From NCBI RefSeq assembly GCF_000144645.1, contig NC_014377.1, forward strand, positions 2,108,001 through 2,172,000: a stretch of 64,000 nucleotides of DNA. Reading direction: 5' to 3'. The notes beneath the pieces were generated by a model. That model did no database searches and had not been told where the DNA came from. It was given only the letters and a program-made list of their open reading frames with translations. The position numbers and the translations under genes were made by a program. Below, piece after piece: positions 7,534-16,660 of the stretch (position 1 is its first letter; each line of letters begins with the position of its first letter). This stretch comes from Thermosediminibacter oceani DSM 16646 (GTDB taxonomy: Bacteria > Bacillota > Thermosediminibacteria > Thermosediminibacterales > Thermosediminibacteraceae).

Positions 7534-8178
7534 CTAAATATCCCTTACTTCTAGGTATTTTTCCAGCTTCCTCTTGACCCTCTGCAGGGCGTTGTCGATG
7601 GACTTTACATGCCTCCTCAATTCCTTGGCGATCTCCTGGTAAGACTTGCCGTTCAGGTAGGATATGAGCACTTCCCACTCCAGCTTGCTCAGGATTTCGC
7701 CCATTTTGCCTTCTATGTCCTCAACTTCTTCCCTACTGATTATGAGTTCCTCCGGGTCGGTGATCTTCACCTCGGAAAGCACATCCAGCAGCGTCCTCTC
7801 CGAGTCTTCGTCGTAAATCGGCTTATTCAGGGAAATGTACGAATTTAGCGGAATGTGCTTTTGGCGGGTGGCAGTTTTAATGGCCGTGATGATCTGCCTG
7901 GTTATGCAGAGCTCCGCAAAGGCCTTGAAAGACGATAGCTTATCGGGGTTGAAATCCCTGATCGCTTTATAAAGGCCGATCATACCTTCCTGGATAATGT
8001 CTTCTTTATCTGCACCGATCAGGAAATAGGATCTGGCCTTGGACTTGACAAAATTTTTATATTTATTGATCAGGTATTCCAGAGCTTCCCGGCTGCCTCT
8101 CCTGGCTTCGTATACTACCTCTTCGTCCTGCATGTCCTCATAGTAAGCGTAGTCGTTTTTATGAAGCCCCGCATTCAC
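7534..8178 (-). CDS. sigH: RNA polymerase sigma-H factor
   Basis: Sigma H directs early sporulation and transition-state genes. The protein has the sigma-70 region 2 core (YLINKYKNFVKSKARSYFLI and EDIIQEGMIGLYKAIRDF) and a region 4 helix-turn-helix near the C-terminus (LNGKSYQEIAKELRRHVKSI). The GTG at 8178 was chosen because AGGGGG lies 7 bp upstream and it gives 214 residues, close to B. subtilis SigH; a longer in-frame start adds an atypical N-terminus. The rlmB-yacP-sigH order is conserved in Firmicutes. Confidence 0.93.
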   Translation of the reverse strand: MNAGLHKNDYAYYEDMQDEEVVYEARRGSREALEYLINKYKNFVKSKARSYFLIGADKEDIIQEGMIGLYKAIRDFNPDKLSSFKAFAELCITRQIITAIKTATRQKHIPLNSYISLNKPIYDEDSERTLLDVLSEVKITDPEELIISREEVEDIEGKMGEILSKLEWEVLISYLNGKSYQEIAKELRRHVKSIDNALQRVKRKLEKYLEVRDI

Positions 8179-8240
8179 ACTATCGCCCCCTGCCGAAATA
8201 AACCCACGTAATTCATTATATCTCATAGGATTCCGAGTAG

Positions 8241-8771
8241 TCAAGCTCCCCCGCCGTTTTTTAGGCGCTCAATGATCTGGCTCCATATCTTCTTGTCTAT
8301 CCTTTCCTCCAGGGTATGCCTTTCCAGCCGGCGCCTTTCCTCCTGCTTCCTCCTTTTTTCGATCAGGTCCTTTATTTCCTGGTGCAGCTCCCTGGCGGAA
8401 ACGCGGATAGCGCCGCGGCCCATGACTATTTGCTGTTCTATCCAGTCGGAGGTGGCAACCCTTACCCTCTGTCCCATGGACATGGAATCCACCGTTTTTT
8501 CTATATAGTTGTCGGCGGTTTCCCCTTCTTTGGTAAAGACTACCTCCACGCCGTTTACGCGGTAGATGATGCGCCTACCTCCTTCTACCTGGTGGGCGTC
8601 GAATACTATGATGACATTTATCCCCGTCTGAGCCGCATAATCGGCCATAATGTCTATCAGTTTTTCCCTGGCGGCCTCCAGGTTCAGGCTCTTTGCCTCA
8701 ACGAGCTCAGGCCAGGCATTTATGACATTATAGCCGTCTACAAATAAATATTCCTCATATTTTTCAGTCAT
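8241..8771 (-). CDS. NYN-domain ribonuclease, YacP/Rae1 family
   Basis: The 176-residue protein has the PIN-like NYN fold: an N-terminal FVDGYNVINAWPEL, a central VIVFDAHQVEG and TADNYIEKTV, with acidic residues placed for metal binding. In B. subtilis the homologue Rae1 is a ribosome-associated endoribonuclease that cuts mRNA in the A site. The C-terminal quarter is charged and helical. The start overlaps the end of rlmB by 8 bp, implying translational coupling. Confidence 0.88.
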   Translation of the reverse strand: MTEKYEEYLFVDGYNVINAWPELVEAKSLNLEAAREKLIDIMADYAAQTGINVIIVFDAHQVEGGRRIIYRVNGVEVVFTKEGETADNYIEKTVDSMSMGQRVRVATSDWIEQQIVMGRGAIRVSARELHQEIKDLIEKRRKQEERRRLERHTLEERIDKKIWSQIIERLKNGGGA

Positions 8772-9522
8772 GCCTTCCTTCCCTTTGCCTCAAAATTTCG
8801 TATCCGAGGACAGCAGCGGCTACTGCGGCATTCAGTGAAGGCACATGACCCCGCATGGGAAGCTTAACCAAAAGGTCGCACTTTTCTCTGACCAGCCTGC
8901 CCAGCCCTTTGTCTTCTCCCCCGATGACCAGAGCTACTGGTCCGGTCAGGTCCACCCGGTGGTAGGGTTCACCGTCCATGTCAGCCCCCACCACCCACAA
9001 CCCCTTTTCTTTGAGGCATTCCAGGGTTGAGGCGATATTGGTGACCCTTGCCACATTTACGTACCCGGCAGCCCCTTCCGACACCTTTACCACGGCCGGC
9101 GTTACTCCGCAGGCCCTTCTCTTCGGGATGATCACGCCGTGGACCCCCAGGCAGTCGGCTGTGCGCAGGATGCTGCCCAGATTCTGGGGGTCGGTGATCT
9201 CGTTTAGCACGAAGACGAAAGGAGCTTCCCGGCGCCGTTCCGCCGTTTCAAGGATGTCGTCCACCGAGACGTATTCCTTCGGGGAAGACAGGGCGATAAC
9301 ACCCTGAGGGTTTCGGGTCCGGGCCATGTGCTCGAAACTCTTCGGGTCAAGCTCGACCACCGGTATACCGGAGCTTCTTGCAAGCTCCCTTATCTTCTGC
9401 ATAACCCCGTGCCTTTCCCCTTTTTTTATATAGATTTTATTTAAAGGCATGCTGGCCGAAAGGGCTTCCAGCACGGCATTTCTGCCCTCTATTCTGGCCT
9501 CATTTTTATCTTCCAGAATCAC
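8764..9522 (-). CDS. rlmB: 23S rRNA (guanosine-2'-O-) methyltransferase RlmB-like, TrmH/SpoU family
   Basis: The 252-residue protein has an N-terminal L30e-like substrate-binding domain (EGRNAVLEAL) and a C-terminal SPOUT knot with the three family motifs: NEITDPQNLGSILRTADCLG, VIGGEDKGL and LPMRGHVPSLNAAVAAAV. It methylates a guanosine ribose in 23S rRNA using S-adenosylmethionine. The start is GTG with GGGGAGGGATA upstream. It is divergent from thyX, and the next gene encodes a ribosome-associated RNase. Confidence 0.93.
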   Translation of the reverse strand: MILEDKNEARIEGRNAVLEALSASMPLNKIYIKKGERHGVMQKIRELARSSGIPVVELDPKSFEHMARTRNPQGVIALSSPKEYVSVDDILETAERRREAPFVFVLNEITDPQNLGSILRTADCLGVHGVIIPKRRACGVTPAVVKVSEGAAGYVNVARVTNIASTLECLKEKGLWVVGADMDGEPYHRVDLTGPVALVIGGEDKGLGRLVREKCDLLVKLPMRGHVPSLNAAVAAAVLGYEILRQREGRHD

Positions 9523-9615
9523 TATCCCTCCCCGGAATTTGATGATATAATTGAGTTAAAAGGCTTGTACCAATGATATTTAAATTTGCCTTAAAAGTCA
9601 AGGAGGCGAGTAATC

Positions 9616-10758
9616 ATGAGGGTAAAAGTTTTAACCCATACTCCCGAACCGGAAAAAACCGTAGCCGCCGCGGCCCGCTTATGCTATTCCAACGCAGGGG
9701 CCTGCGAGATCATGGAAAACCTGACCGAGGAAAAGATATCTTCTTTTATACAGAAATTGATGGACATGGGACACATGTCCCCCACCGAACACGTAACCTT
9801 CACCTTCGCCATCGAGGGTGTCAGCCGCACGCTGCTAGCCCAGCTCACCCGCCACCGGATAGCGTCTTACTCGGTCCAGAGCCTGAGGTATAACAATCCC
9901 TTTAAGGAAGAACTCAAAAAAGAAGATGAAACAGAAGCGGCAAAGCTCAAATCGGAAAACGAAACCTACCTGAAGGGCTTTCTTTACGCCGGCGGGGAAA
10001 AAGCTCTTTATAAGAGCTTTATAGAGGAATCCGGCGTTTTACCGGCCCTTCCCGAAGAAATCCCCGAAGAAAACCTCTCCCACTACGTCAGAGGCATTTT
10101 CGACGCGGCGGGAGAAATATCCAACGGCAGCTTTACGATATCCTTTCCCGGAACGTTTTCCTCGATTCTAGCCCGCACCCCCTTTAAATTTACGGCCGAG
10201 GGCGAAAGGCTCCTGCTTTCGGGAAAGGATGCGGTGGACTTCTGCCTCCACATCTACGGTGGAGTTGATTTTGCCGGTTCTCTCTTTTTGCGCGAAAAGT
10301 TGGTGGAACTTTGCACAAGGTCGGCGGACTTTTTCAGCGGCATAAAAAAGCAGGCGGAAGATTACATCGCCTATCGCTATTACTGTGTGCTCCCCCAAGC
10401 CGTCGCGAACAATCCGGAGGCCCTTTTGGTCTACATAGACGCCCTGGAAACCTGCAAGAAGAGCTACCTCGCGATGGTGAAAATGGGGATCGACAGGGAG
10501 GATGCCCGATACGTGCTGCCGATGGGAACCCGTACAAATCTCGTGGTGACCATGAACGTCAGGAGCCTGTATAATTTCTTCAACCTTCGCTGCTGCGAGA
10601 GGGCCCAGACGGAGATAAGGGAACTTGCGCGGATGATGCTGGCCGAGGTAAAGAAAATAGCCCCGAACCTCTTCAAAAAGGCCGGGGCTCCCTGCGAAGC
10701 CACGGGGTATTGCCCGGAGGGAGAACTCAGCTGCGGCCGGTATCCCGTCCGGAATTGA
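9616..10758 (+). CDS. thyX: Flavin-dependent thymidylate synthase with a large internal insertion
   Basis: ThyX makes dTMP from dUMP with FAD, NADPH and methylene-tetrahydrofolate. The ThyX motif RHRxxSxxxxSxR is intact at residues 79-91, and the C-terminal half (YVLPMGTRTNLVVTMNVRSL and NFFNLRCCERAQTEIRELA) is canonical. The protein has 380 residues against about 220-250 for the family. The extra stretch of about 160 residues (93-252) breaks the fold between the RHR motif and the YYCVLPQAV segment. It contains YVRGIFDAAGEIS, which resembles a LAGLIDADG helix, but no intein splice junctions. The start has AAGGAGGCGAG upstream. The 3' end overlaps mrnC tail to tail by 32 bp. Confidence 0.92.
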   Translation: MRVKVLTHTPEPEKTVAAAARLCYSNAGACEIMENLTEEKISSFIQKLMDMGHMSPTEHVTFTFAIEGVSRTLLAQLTRHRIASYSVQSLRYNNPFKEELKKEDETEAAKLKSENETYLKGFLYAGGEKALYKSFIEESGVLPALPEEIPEENLSHYVRGIFDAAGEISNGSFTISFPGTFSSILARTPFKFTAEGERLLLSGKDAVDFCLHIYGGVDFAGSLFLREKLVELCTRSADFFSGIKKQAEDYIAYRYYCVLPQAVANNPEALLVYIDALETCKKSYLAMVKMGIDREDARYVLPMGTRTNLVVTMNVRSLYNFFNLRCCERAQTEIRELARMMLAEVKKIAPNLFKKAGAPCEATGYCPEGELSCGRYPVRN

Positions 10759-11137
10759 CCAGCTCGAAGGACGCCATCAGTATCCTGTTCAGCCTGTCGT
10801 TTTGCCCGGTGAGGTAAAGGTAGCCCAGGAGCGCCTCGAACCCGGTGCTGTAATGGTAATCCATAATGTCGGCGTTCTTGGGGACCGTATTCACTTTGGC
10901 ATTGCGAGCCTTACGGACCACATCCTTTTCTTCAGGGGTAAGATACTCTTCCAGTTTTTTGAGGGCTTCGGCCTGAGCCGAAGCCCTCACGTATTTGACC
11001 GCCTCGTGGTGCAGATCCCTCACCTTTTTACCGTTCCCCACCAGCATGGTCCTAATAAAAAGGTTGAAAACCGCATCGCCCACAAAAGCCAGTGCCAGCG
11101 AAGAAAGTGCTGACACATCTAATTTTTTGCCTTCCAT
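10727..11137 (-). CDS. mrnC: Mini-ribonuclease III
   Basis: MrnC is a small RNase III-type enzyme without a dsRNA-binding domain; it matures 23S rRNA in B. subtilis. The 136-residue protein has the catalytic-domain segments LAFVGDAVFNLFIR (with the metal-binding Asp) and STGFEALLGYLYLTGQNDRL (with the catalytic Glu of FEALLGYLY). It follows cysS by 16 bp in the conserved cysE-cysS-mrnC order. Its 3' end overlaps thyX on the other strand. Confidence 0.93.
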   Translation of the reverse strand: MEGKKLDVSALSSLALAFVGDAVFNLFIRTMLVGNGKKVRDLHHEAVKYVRASAQAEALKKLEEYLTPEEKDVVRKARNAKVNTVPKNADIMDYHYSTGFEALLGYLYLTGQNDRLNRILMASFELVNSGRDTGRS

Positions 11138-11153
11138 CAGTGTATCACTCCAA

Positions 11154-12551
11154 TCATACCCGCTTCCAGCGCACGCCGGCGGGGGTATCTTCCAGGATAA
11201 TGCCCCTGGCCCTCAGCTCATCCCTTATTTTATCGGCCAAGGCGTAGTTTTTCGCCTTTCTGGCCTCCTCCCTTTCCTTTATCTTTTGCTCGATCTCCTC
11301 GTCCAGGAGCACCGGCTCGAATTTCGAGAAGAACCCCAGCACTCCGCCCAGTTCCAAAACCATCTCCTTGGTCTTCTTCACCGCTTCCCGTGAAGAATTT
11401 TCGTTCAGGCTGACGTTGAATTCCCTGATCATGTCGAAGAGCACCGCTATTGCTCCCGCGGTGTTGAAGTCGTCGTCCATAGCATCTTTGAATTTATTTT
11501 TGTTTTCAAGCTGTCTCCTTAAATACTCCTCCTCTTCGCCGTTCAACGGCCGTTCGGGGGCTGCGTTTTCCAGGTGCTCCATGGCGTAAAGGGCGTTATA
11601 AAGGCGCTCCAGGGCGCTCTTTGATTGATCCAAGAGCTCCCGGCTGAAATTTATGGGGCTTCTGTAGTGGGAGGAAAGCATCAGAAACCTCAGCACTTCC
11701 GGATTGTATTCCTTCAGTATATCCCTGACCGTGAAAAAATTTCCTAAAGACTTGGACATCTTCTCGTTGTTTATATTAAGGTAACCGACGTGCATAAAGA
11801 ACCTGGCAAAGGGTTTGCCGGTGAAGGCTTCGCTCTGGGCCACCTCGTTTTCGTGGTGGGGGAATATGAGGTCCGGTCCACCGCCGTGGATGTCAATAGT
11901 TTCTCCCAGGTGTTTCATGGCCATTGCCGAGCACTCGATGTGCCACCCGGGCCTTCCCTCGCCCCATGGGCTGGGCCAGGAAGGCTCCCCCGGCTTTTTG
12001 GCTTTCCAGAGGGCGAAATCTATCGGGTCCTTCTTTTTCTCTCCGGGCTCCACCCTGGCTCCGGCCTCCAGTTCCTCCAGGTTCTGCCCGGAAAGCTTGC
12101 CGTAACCCGGGAATTTCCTGGCGGCGAAGTAAACGTCCCCTCCCACCTCGTAAGCGTAACCCTTTTCGATAAGAACCTTTATGAATTCGATGATATCCTC
12201 GATGTGCTCGGTGGCCCTGGGGTGCACGTCGGCCCTTTTTATGTTGAGAGCGTCAGCGTCTTTGAAGTATTCTTTGATAAACCTGTCCCCCAGCTCTTTG
12301 ACCGTAACGCCTTCTTCGTTGGCTCTCTTTATCATCTTGTCGTCTATATCGGTGAAGTTCTGCACGAACTTCACCTCATAACCCTTATACTTTAAATAAT
12401 TCCTTATAACATCAAAAGTTATGAACACCCGGGCGTTCCCCACGTGAAAAAAGTCGTAAACCGTGGGGCCGCAGGTGTAAATGGTCACTTTGTTGCCGTT
12501 AAGCGGTATGAACTCCTCTTTCCTTCTCGTCAGGGTGTTGTAGATCCTCAT
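11154..12551 (-). CDS. cysS: Cysteinyl-tRNA synthetase
   Basis: The 465-residue class I synthetase has the zinc cysteine in [10 protein letters not shown], the HIGH-like motif FHVGNARV and the KMSKS motif in [11 protein letters not shown]. The C-terminal part ends in the anticodon-binding helix bundle ([20 protein letters not shown]). The start [14 protein letters not shown] matches family N-termini and lies inside the 3' end of cysE, a 53-bp overlap. Expression is probably governed by the Cys T-box upstream of cysE. Confidence 0.97.
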   Translation of the reverse strand: MRIYNTLTRRKEEFIPLNGNKVTIYTCGPTVYDFFHVGNARVFITFDVIRNYLKYKGYEVKFVQNFTDIDDKMIKRANEEGVTVKELGDRFIKEYFKDADALNIKRADVHPRATEHIEDIIEFIKVLIEKGYAYEVGGDVYFAARKFPGYGKLSGQNLEELEAGARVEPGEKKKDPIDFALWKAKKPGEPSWPSPWGEGRPGWHIECSAMAMKHLGETIDIHGGGPDLIFPHHENEVAQSEAFTGKPFARFFMHVGYLNINNEKMSKSLGNFFTVRDILKEYNPEVLRFLMLSSHYRSPINFSRELLDQSKSALERLYNALYAMEHLENAAPERPLNGEEEEYLRRQLENKNKFKDAMDDDFNTAGAIAVLFDMIREFNVSLNENSSREAVKKTKEMVLELGGVLGFFSKFEPVLLDEEIEQKIKEREEARKAKNYALADKIRDELRARGIILEDTPAGVRWKRV

Positions 12552-13218
12552 CCTTCACCCTCCTCTCAAGCCAGTCGATCTTTTTCTCCAGTTCTTCCAG
12601 CTTTCTCTGCAAGCTTCTCATCATGTCGGCCACCGGGTCCGGCAGCAGGTGATGGTCCAGGTCGACTTTCGTAAAGTCTTCTCTTGCAAAATCGATTTTC
12701 TTCCTTACGACGGCCTTCCCGGGCACACCCACCACGGTGCAATTGGGCGGTACATCCTTTAAAACTACCGCACCGGCGCCGATCTTGCAGTTGTCGCCGA
12801 TCTTTATCGGGCCCAGGACTTTGGCCCCGGCACCTACGACTATATTATTACCAAGGGTTGGGTGTCTTTTGCCCTTCTCCTTGCCGGTGCCTCCCAGGGT
12901 AACTCCCTGGTAAAGGGTGACGTTGTCGCCTATTTCCGTGGTCTCGCCGATGACGACACCCATACCGTGGTCTATGAAAAACCCCTTTCCTATTTTAGCA
13001 CCGGGGTGAATCTCGATGCCCGTTAAAAACCTTGCCACCTGGGATATGATCCTGGCTATAAGGAAAAGCTTTCTGTTATAAAAGAAATGAGCTATGCGGT
13101 GCATCAGGATGGCGTGAAACCCGGGATAGCACAGTATTACCTCCAGTACGCTCTTCACTGCCGGATCCCGCTCGAACACCACTTTTATGTCATCCCTGAT
13201 AGTCTTTAAAAACGACAT
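12499..13218 (-). CDS. cysE: Serine O-acetyltransferase
   Basis: CysE makes O-acetylserine for cysteine synthesis. The 239-residue protein has the N-terminal helical domain ([13 protein letters not shown]) and a left-handed beta-helix of hexapeptide repeats ([50 protein letters not shown]). Catalytic His residues sit in IDHGMG and RHPTLG. The C-terminal tail is longer and more charged than usual and overlaps cysS. A Cys-specific T-box leader precedes the gene, so transcription should rise when tRNA-Cys is uncharged. Confidence 0.96.
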   Translation of the reverse strand: MSFLKTIRDDIKVVFERDPAVKSVLEVILCYPGFHAILMHRIAHFFYNRKLFLIARIISQVARFLTGIEIHPGAKIGKGFFIDHGMGVVIGETTEIGDNVTLYQGVTLGGTGKEKGKRHPTLGNNIVVGAGAKVLGPIKIGDNCKIGAGAVVLKDVPPNCTVVGVPGKAVVRKKIDFAREDFTKVDLDHHLLPDPVADMMRSLQRKLEELEKKIDWLERRVKDEDLQHPDEKERGVHTA

Positions 13219-13261
13219 TGCTTTTGCCTCCTTTCATTCTTGGTGCTTGTTTAGGTGTAAA

Positions 13262-13480
13262 TAAAAAGGCCCTTCACCTCTGCAGAGGCGAAAGGCCCGC
13301 GGTCCCACTCTGATTTTTAGCTCTTTTAGATAACGGCCTAAGCCGCAGGCCTCTACTTTATTTCAAGGCCTGAACTCCGGGGTGCAATTTCGGTCCCGCC
13401 TTTCCTTAAAACCGCTCTCAGCCGCCGGCGGTTTCTCTCTGTAAGGGATTTCGGGCCTACGATCCCCATCACAGTTTTTT
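13262..13480 (-). promoter_or_regulatory. T-box riboswitch, cysteine type
   Basis: The minus strand carries the T-box sequence AGAGTGGGACCGCGGG (13296-13311). It is followed at once by a terminator hairpin, GGGCCTTTCGCCT paired with AGAGGTGAAGGGCC and TTTTT (13263-13297). Upstream lie the AGAGA-type elements of stem I and a likely specifier UGC at 13386-13384 in GAAATTGCACC, which decodes as cysteine. It controls cysE-cysS. The 5' limit is approximate. Confidence 0.93.
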
Positions 13481-13556
13481 CGTATTGATTTTTATATTTA
13501 TGATAATAGAATTTCCGACTAAAGTCAAGGGAATTCCAATTCCCCTTTCACGTTAA

Positions 13557-13580
13557 AACCCCACCTTAAATGGTGGGGTT
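13557..13580 (-). terminator. Terminator at the end of the RlpA-like gene
   Basis: AACCCCACC and GGTGGGGTT pair around ATTTAA and are followed by TT. The hairpin begins at the stop codon itself. Confidence 0.8.
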
Positions 13581-14053
13581 TACTCAATTTCTATCATCAC
13601 GGGCACGACGCCGCTTTCTATCATTCCGAGCATTTCCGCAGCTTTTTTGGAAAGGTCAATGTGGCGGCCTTTTACGTAAGGGCCTCGGTCATTTATAACT
13701 ACCGCTACGCTTTTGCCGTTTTCCAGATTGGTAACTTTTACCCTGGTTCCAAAAGGCAGGTACCTGTGAGCCGCTGTTAGCGATTCCTGGTTGAACACCT
13801 GGCCGCTGGCCGTCCTTTTGCCGTGAAAACCCGGCCCGTACCAGGAAGCCTTGCCCGTAAACACCTTTTTGCGCGACGGCAGCTTACTTACCTGCCTTTC
13901 GACCGCACTCTTTTCCCGCACGGCCGAATAGCATACAGGCCTTGACTTAACGTTAACGACAGGCATGGCCGCCGTCTCGCTCCCCTTTACAGGCCCCACA
14001 GTAAAAACCATTAGCAGGGCTGCGATTATAGCCGCGGCAAATTTCCCGGCCAA
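13580..14053 (-). CDS. RlpA-like septal/cell-wall protein (double-psi beta-barrel)
   Basis: After a short hydrophobic N-terminal segment (AAAIIAALLMVFTVGP, a signal peptide) the protein has the RlpA fold: GKASWYGPGFHGKRTASG, FGTRVKVTNLENGKSV and VINDRGPYVKGRHIDLS. The Asp and His positions match peptidoglycan-cleaving RlpA/3D-domain proteins. The start is TTG at 14053, next to AAAGGAGGGG; a more upstream frame would translate the riboswitch. A c-di-AMP riboswitch directly precedes it, and such switches often control cell-wall hydrolases. Length is 157 residues. Confidence 0.85.
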   Translation of the reverse strand: MAGKFAAAIIAALLMVFTVGPVKGSETAAMPVVNVKSRPVCYSAVREKSAVERQVSKLPSRKKVFTGKASWYGPGFHGKRTASGQVFNQESLTAAHRYLPFGTRVKVTNLENGKSVAVVINDRGPYVKGRHIDLSKKAAEMLGMIESGVVPVMIEIE

Positions 14054-14069
14054 TTTACCCCTCCTTTCT

Positions 14070-14180
14070 CCGCCTCCGGGGTTAGCTGACGGGTTAGGGC
14101 CGAAAGGTAGCCCCTCCCTTTCGGGATTCACCCCAAAAACTGGTTCCCCCGTATTCGCTTTTCGCGAAATTCGGCGTACT
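14070..14180 (-). promoter_or_regulatory. c-di-AMP riboswitch (ydaO-yuaA class)
   Basis: The minus strand reads ACGGGGGAACCAG, then TTGGGGTGAATC, a GAAAGGG segment and finally GTCAGCTAACCCCGGAGGC. These are the conserved joining regions of the ydaO motif. It lies just before the TTG start of the RlpA-like gene. Ligand binding usually turns expression off. The ends are approximate. Confidence 0.92.
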
Positions 14181-14197
14181 GTAGATTTATAGGCAAA

Positions 14198-14229
14198 ATA
14201 AAAAAGTGAGGTTTTCAATCCTCACTTTT
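14198..14229 (-). terminator. Terminator after ispF
   Basis: AAAAGTGAGG and CCTCACTTTT pair, followed by TTATTTT on the minus strand. It separates ispF from the riboswitch. Confidence 0.85.
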
Positions 14230-14243
14230 ATTTATTCCCATTT

Positions 14244-14717
14244 CTACAATTTTTTAATCAAGCATATAGCCTGGGCTGAAATACCTTCCCCCCTACCCTC
14301 AAAGCCCATACCTTCCGTTGTGGTCGCCTTCACGCTCACCTTTTCTTTCGCTATATTCAGCGCCTCCGCTATGTTCTGCCGCATCTTTTCTATGAAGGGC
14401 GAAAGCTTTGGCTTTTCGGCGCATATTACCGAGTCTATGTTCACCACCCCGAAGCCCTCCCGCTTCAGCAGCTCTCCCACCTTTTTAAGGAGCAGGATGC
14501 TGCTTATGTCTTTGTATTTGGGATCGGTGTCGGGGAAGTGGGTGCCGATGTCTCCGAGAGCAGCGGCCCCCAGCAGCGCATCGTTAATAGCGTGAACCAG
14601 CACGTCCGCATCGGAATGGCCCAGCAGGCCTTTTTCAAAGGGGATTACCACACCGCCCAGCACGAGCCTTCTTCCCTCCACCAGGCGGTGGGCGTCGTAA
14701 CCTATTCCTACACGCAT
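14244..14717 (-). CDS. ispF: 2-C-methyl-D-erythritol 2,4-cyclodiphosphate synthase
   Basis: IspF catalyses the cyclisation step of the MEP isoprenoid pathway. The 157-residue protein has the zinc-binding start [13 protein letters not shown], the segment [20 protein letters not shown], and the C-terminal [21 protein letters not shown]. All metal ligands (Asp-x-His and His42) are visible. It follows ispD by 6 bp, the usual pair. Confidence 0.97.
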   Translation of the reverse strand: MRVGIGYDAHRLVEGRRLVLGGVVIPFEKGLLGHSDADVLVHAINDALLGAAALGDIGTHFPDTDPKYKDISSILLLKKVGELLKREGFGVVNIDSVICAEKPKLSPFIEKMRQNIAEALNIAKEKVSVKATTTEGMGFEGRGEGISAQAICLIKKL

Positions 14718-14723
14718 CCTTCA

Positions 14724-15422
14724 TCACCTCTTGAAATCGCCGTAGCCCATGTTCATGAAGGCTTCGGCCACAATCATGTCCTCCGGGGTAGTTATTTTTA
14801 TGTTTTCGTAAGCGCCTTCGATCATCCTGACCGGATACCCCAGCCGTTCCACCAGAACCGTATCATCGGTGCCGTAAAACCCGCTTTTTCTTGCTTCTTC
14901 GTGGGCTCTCAGAATCAGATTGTATTCAAAAGTCTGGGGGGTCTGGATGGCCCAGAGGGTGCTCCTCGCGGGAGTATTTATTATGAGCCCCTTGTCCACA
15001 ACCTTTATGGTGTCCTTTACCGGCACCCCTACGCCGACGGCCCTGTATTTTACAGCAGCTTCGATACTGTTTTTTATCATCGTTTTCGTCACGAAAGGCC
15101 GCACACCATCGTGTATAACAACAATATCGGTTTGAGGAGAGCAGCTCCTCAAACCGTTGTAAACGGAGTCCTGTCGTTCCCGTCCTCCCTCTACAAGTTT
15201 GACTTTTTTAAAACAATAAGGGATAAGTACCTCCTGTTCGGCCAAAAAAATATCGGAAGGACCTACCACCAGGATTATTTCCCCAATTTCCTCCAGGCTC
15301 TCAAAAGTACTGAGGGTATAGTAGAGAATGGGGCGGCCTTTCAGCATCAGAAACTGCTTGCTCAAGGTAGAGTTCATGCGCCTGCCCCTGCCGCCGGCTG
15401 CAATCACCGCCGCAATTTTCAT
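14724..15422 (-). CDS. ispD: 2-C-methyl-D-erythritol 4-phosphate cytidylyltransferase
   Basis: IspD attaches CMP to MEP in isoprenoid synthesis. The protein has the nucleotide-binding start IAAVIAAGGRGRRM with a conserved lysine in TLSKQFLMLKGRPIL, and VVIHDGVRPFV and GVPVKDTIKVV further on. The start at ATG 15422 follows GGGGTGA at good spacing. It is followed by ispF and preceded by the PIN/TRAM gene, the order seen in many Firmicutes. Confidence 0.96.
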   Translation of the reverse strand: MKIAAVIAAGGRGRRMNSTLSKQFLMLKGRPILYYTLSTFESLEEIGEIILVVGPSDIFLAEQEVLIPYCFKKVKLVEGGRERQDSVYNGLRSCSPQTDIVVIHDGVRPFVTKTMIKNSIEAAVKYRAVGVGVPVKDTIKVVDKGLIINTPARSTLWAIQTPQTFEYNLILRAHEEARKSGFYGTDDTVLVERLGYPVRMIEGAYENIKITTPEDMIVAEAFMNMGYGDFKR

Positions 15423-15437
15423 CAAAGTCACCCCGTA

Positions 15438-16520
15438 CTACATCGATTTCGGCTTGGCGAAGATCATCCTGCCAGCAGCGGTCTGCAGCACACTGGTAAC
15501 CATGACCCCTATGGTTTCGCCTATGTGCTTTTTACCTCCATCGACGACTATCATTGTGCCGTCGTCGAGATAAGCGACCCCCTGGCCCGATTCCTTTCCG
15601 TCTTTAATGACCTGCACCACCATCTCTTCTCCCGGGAGTACTACGGGTTTTACCGCGTTTGCCAGCTCGTTTATGTTTAAGACGGGAACATTATGGAGTT
15701 CGGCAACCTTGTTCAGGTTGAAATCGTTGGTTATTATTTTACCGTCGAGTATCTGAGCGAGTTTGACTAATTTGCTGTCCACCTCGGATATGTCCTCAAA
15801 ATCTCCTTCGTAAATCTTTACGTCTATTTTCATTTCCTTCTGCATCCTGTTCAGTATATCGAGCCCTCTGCGCCCGCGGTTCCTCTTGAGCACATCGGAA
15901 GAGTCGGCTATATGTCTGAGTTCCTCCAGCACGAAACCAGGTACTACGATGGGTCCTTCCAGAAAACCGGTCTTGCATATATCGGCTATGCGGCCGTCGA
16001 TTATGACGCTGGTATCCAGTATCTTGGGCTTTAGCCGGTTAGGCGCAGCCGCCGCGGGTTGCTTTTTCTGTACGGTAGGTATGGGTATGAGGGCCGAGAG
16101 CTCCTCCCGTTTCTTTATTGCTACACTGGCTCCGAGGTAGCCCAGCACAACGTTGGCCACCACGAGAAGGTAAGGCCCAATCCACGGGATGCTGAGCAGC
16201 GCCCTTGAAAACAGGTTGGCGATTATAAGTCCCATAAGTAGGCCCAGAAACCCGTATAGTATATCCCGCATCGGAGTTTTCTGCAGCTTGCTTTCCAACC
16301 ATTCCCTGGTCTTTGTTCCCCATAATATGAATCTCGGACTTAATAAATAGAATATTATTGCGAAAACCAAAGCACCTATGACCTTTCCGGCAATAACGGT
16401 GGGTTCGCTTATAATAGCAAGTTTCAGAAAATCGTTCAGGCGAAACAACAGCACCGTCATTTCATACCCTAAAGCCAGGCCTAAGAGGGTAAGAGTAGCA
16501 CGTATGATTCTGTGTATCAC
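15438..16520 (-). CDS. PIN/TRAM-domain membrane protein, YacL family
   Basis: The 360-residue protein has about four N-terminal membrane segments (within residues 1-130), then a PIN nuclease-like domain starting [16 protein letters not shown] with acidic residues ([31 protein letters not shown]), and a C-terminal TRAM domain ([20 protein letters not shown]). This matches B. subtilis YacL, whose function is not settled. It lies between carD and ispD, as in many Firmicutes. Confidence 0.92.
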   Translation of the reverse strand: MIHRIIRATLTLLGLALGYEMTVLLFRLNDFLKLAIISEPTVIAGKVIGALVFAIIFYLLSPRFILWGTKTREWLESKLQKTPMRDILYGFLGLLMGLIIANLFSRALLSIPWIGPYLLVVANVVLGYLGASVAIKKREELSALIPIPTVQKKQPAAAAPNRLKPKILDTSVIIDGRIADICKTGFLEGPIVVPGFVLEELRHIADSSDVLKRNRGRRGLDILNRMQKEMKIDVKIYEGDFEDISEVDSKLVKLAQILDGKIITNDFNLNKVAELHNVPVLNINELANAVKPVVLPGEEMVVQVIKDGKESGQGVAYLDDGTMIVVDGGKKHIGETIGVMVTSVLQTAAGRMIFAKPKSM

Positions 16521-16660
16521 TGTGTTATCACCTCCTATATAAAGTATTGCCGATTTTTAGCCCAGTTTTTCCTTACATCACATTATATAATATATTTATT
16601 CTTAAATCCATATTAGGATAGAAAAACCTACCATAAATTGGAGGTATAAAAAGAACGCCC

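Noticed and set aside
9700-10370. Intein in ThyX
   Set aside because: The inserted segment lacks an N-terminal Cys or Ser junction and a C-terminal His-Asn before a nucleophile, so self-splicing is not supported.
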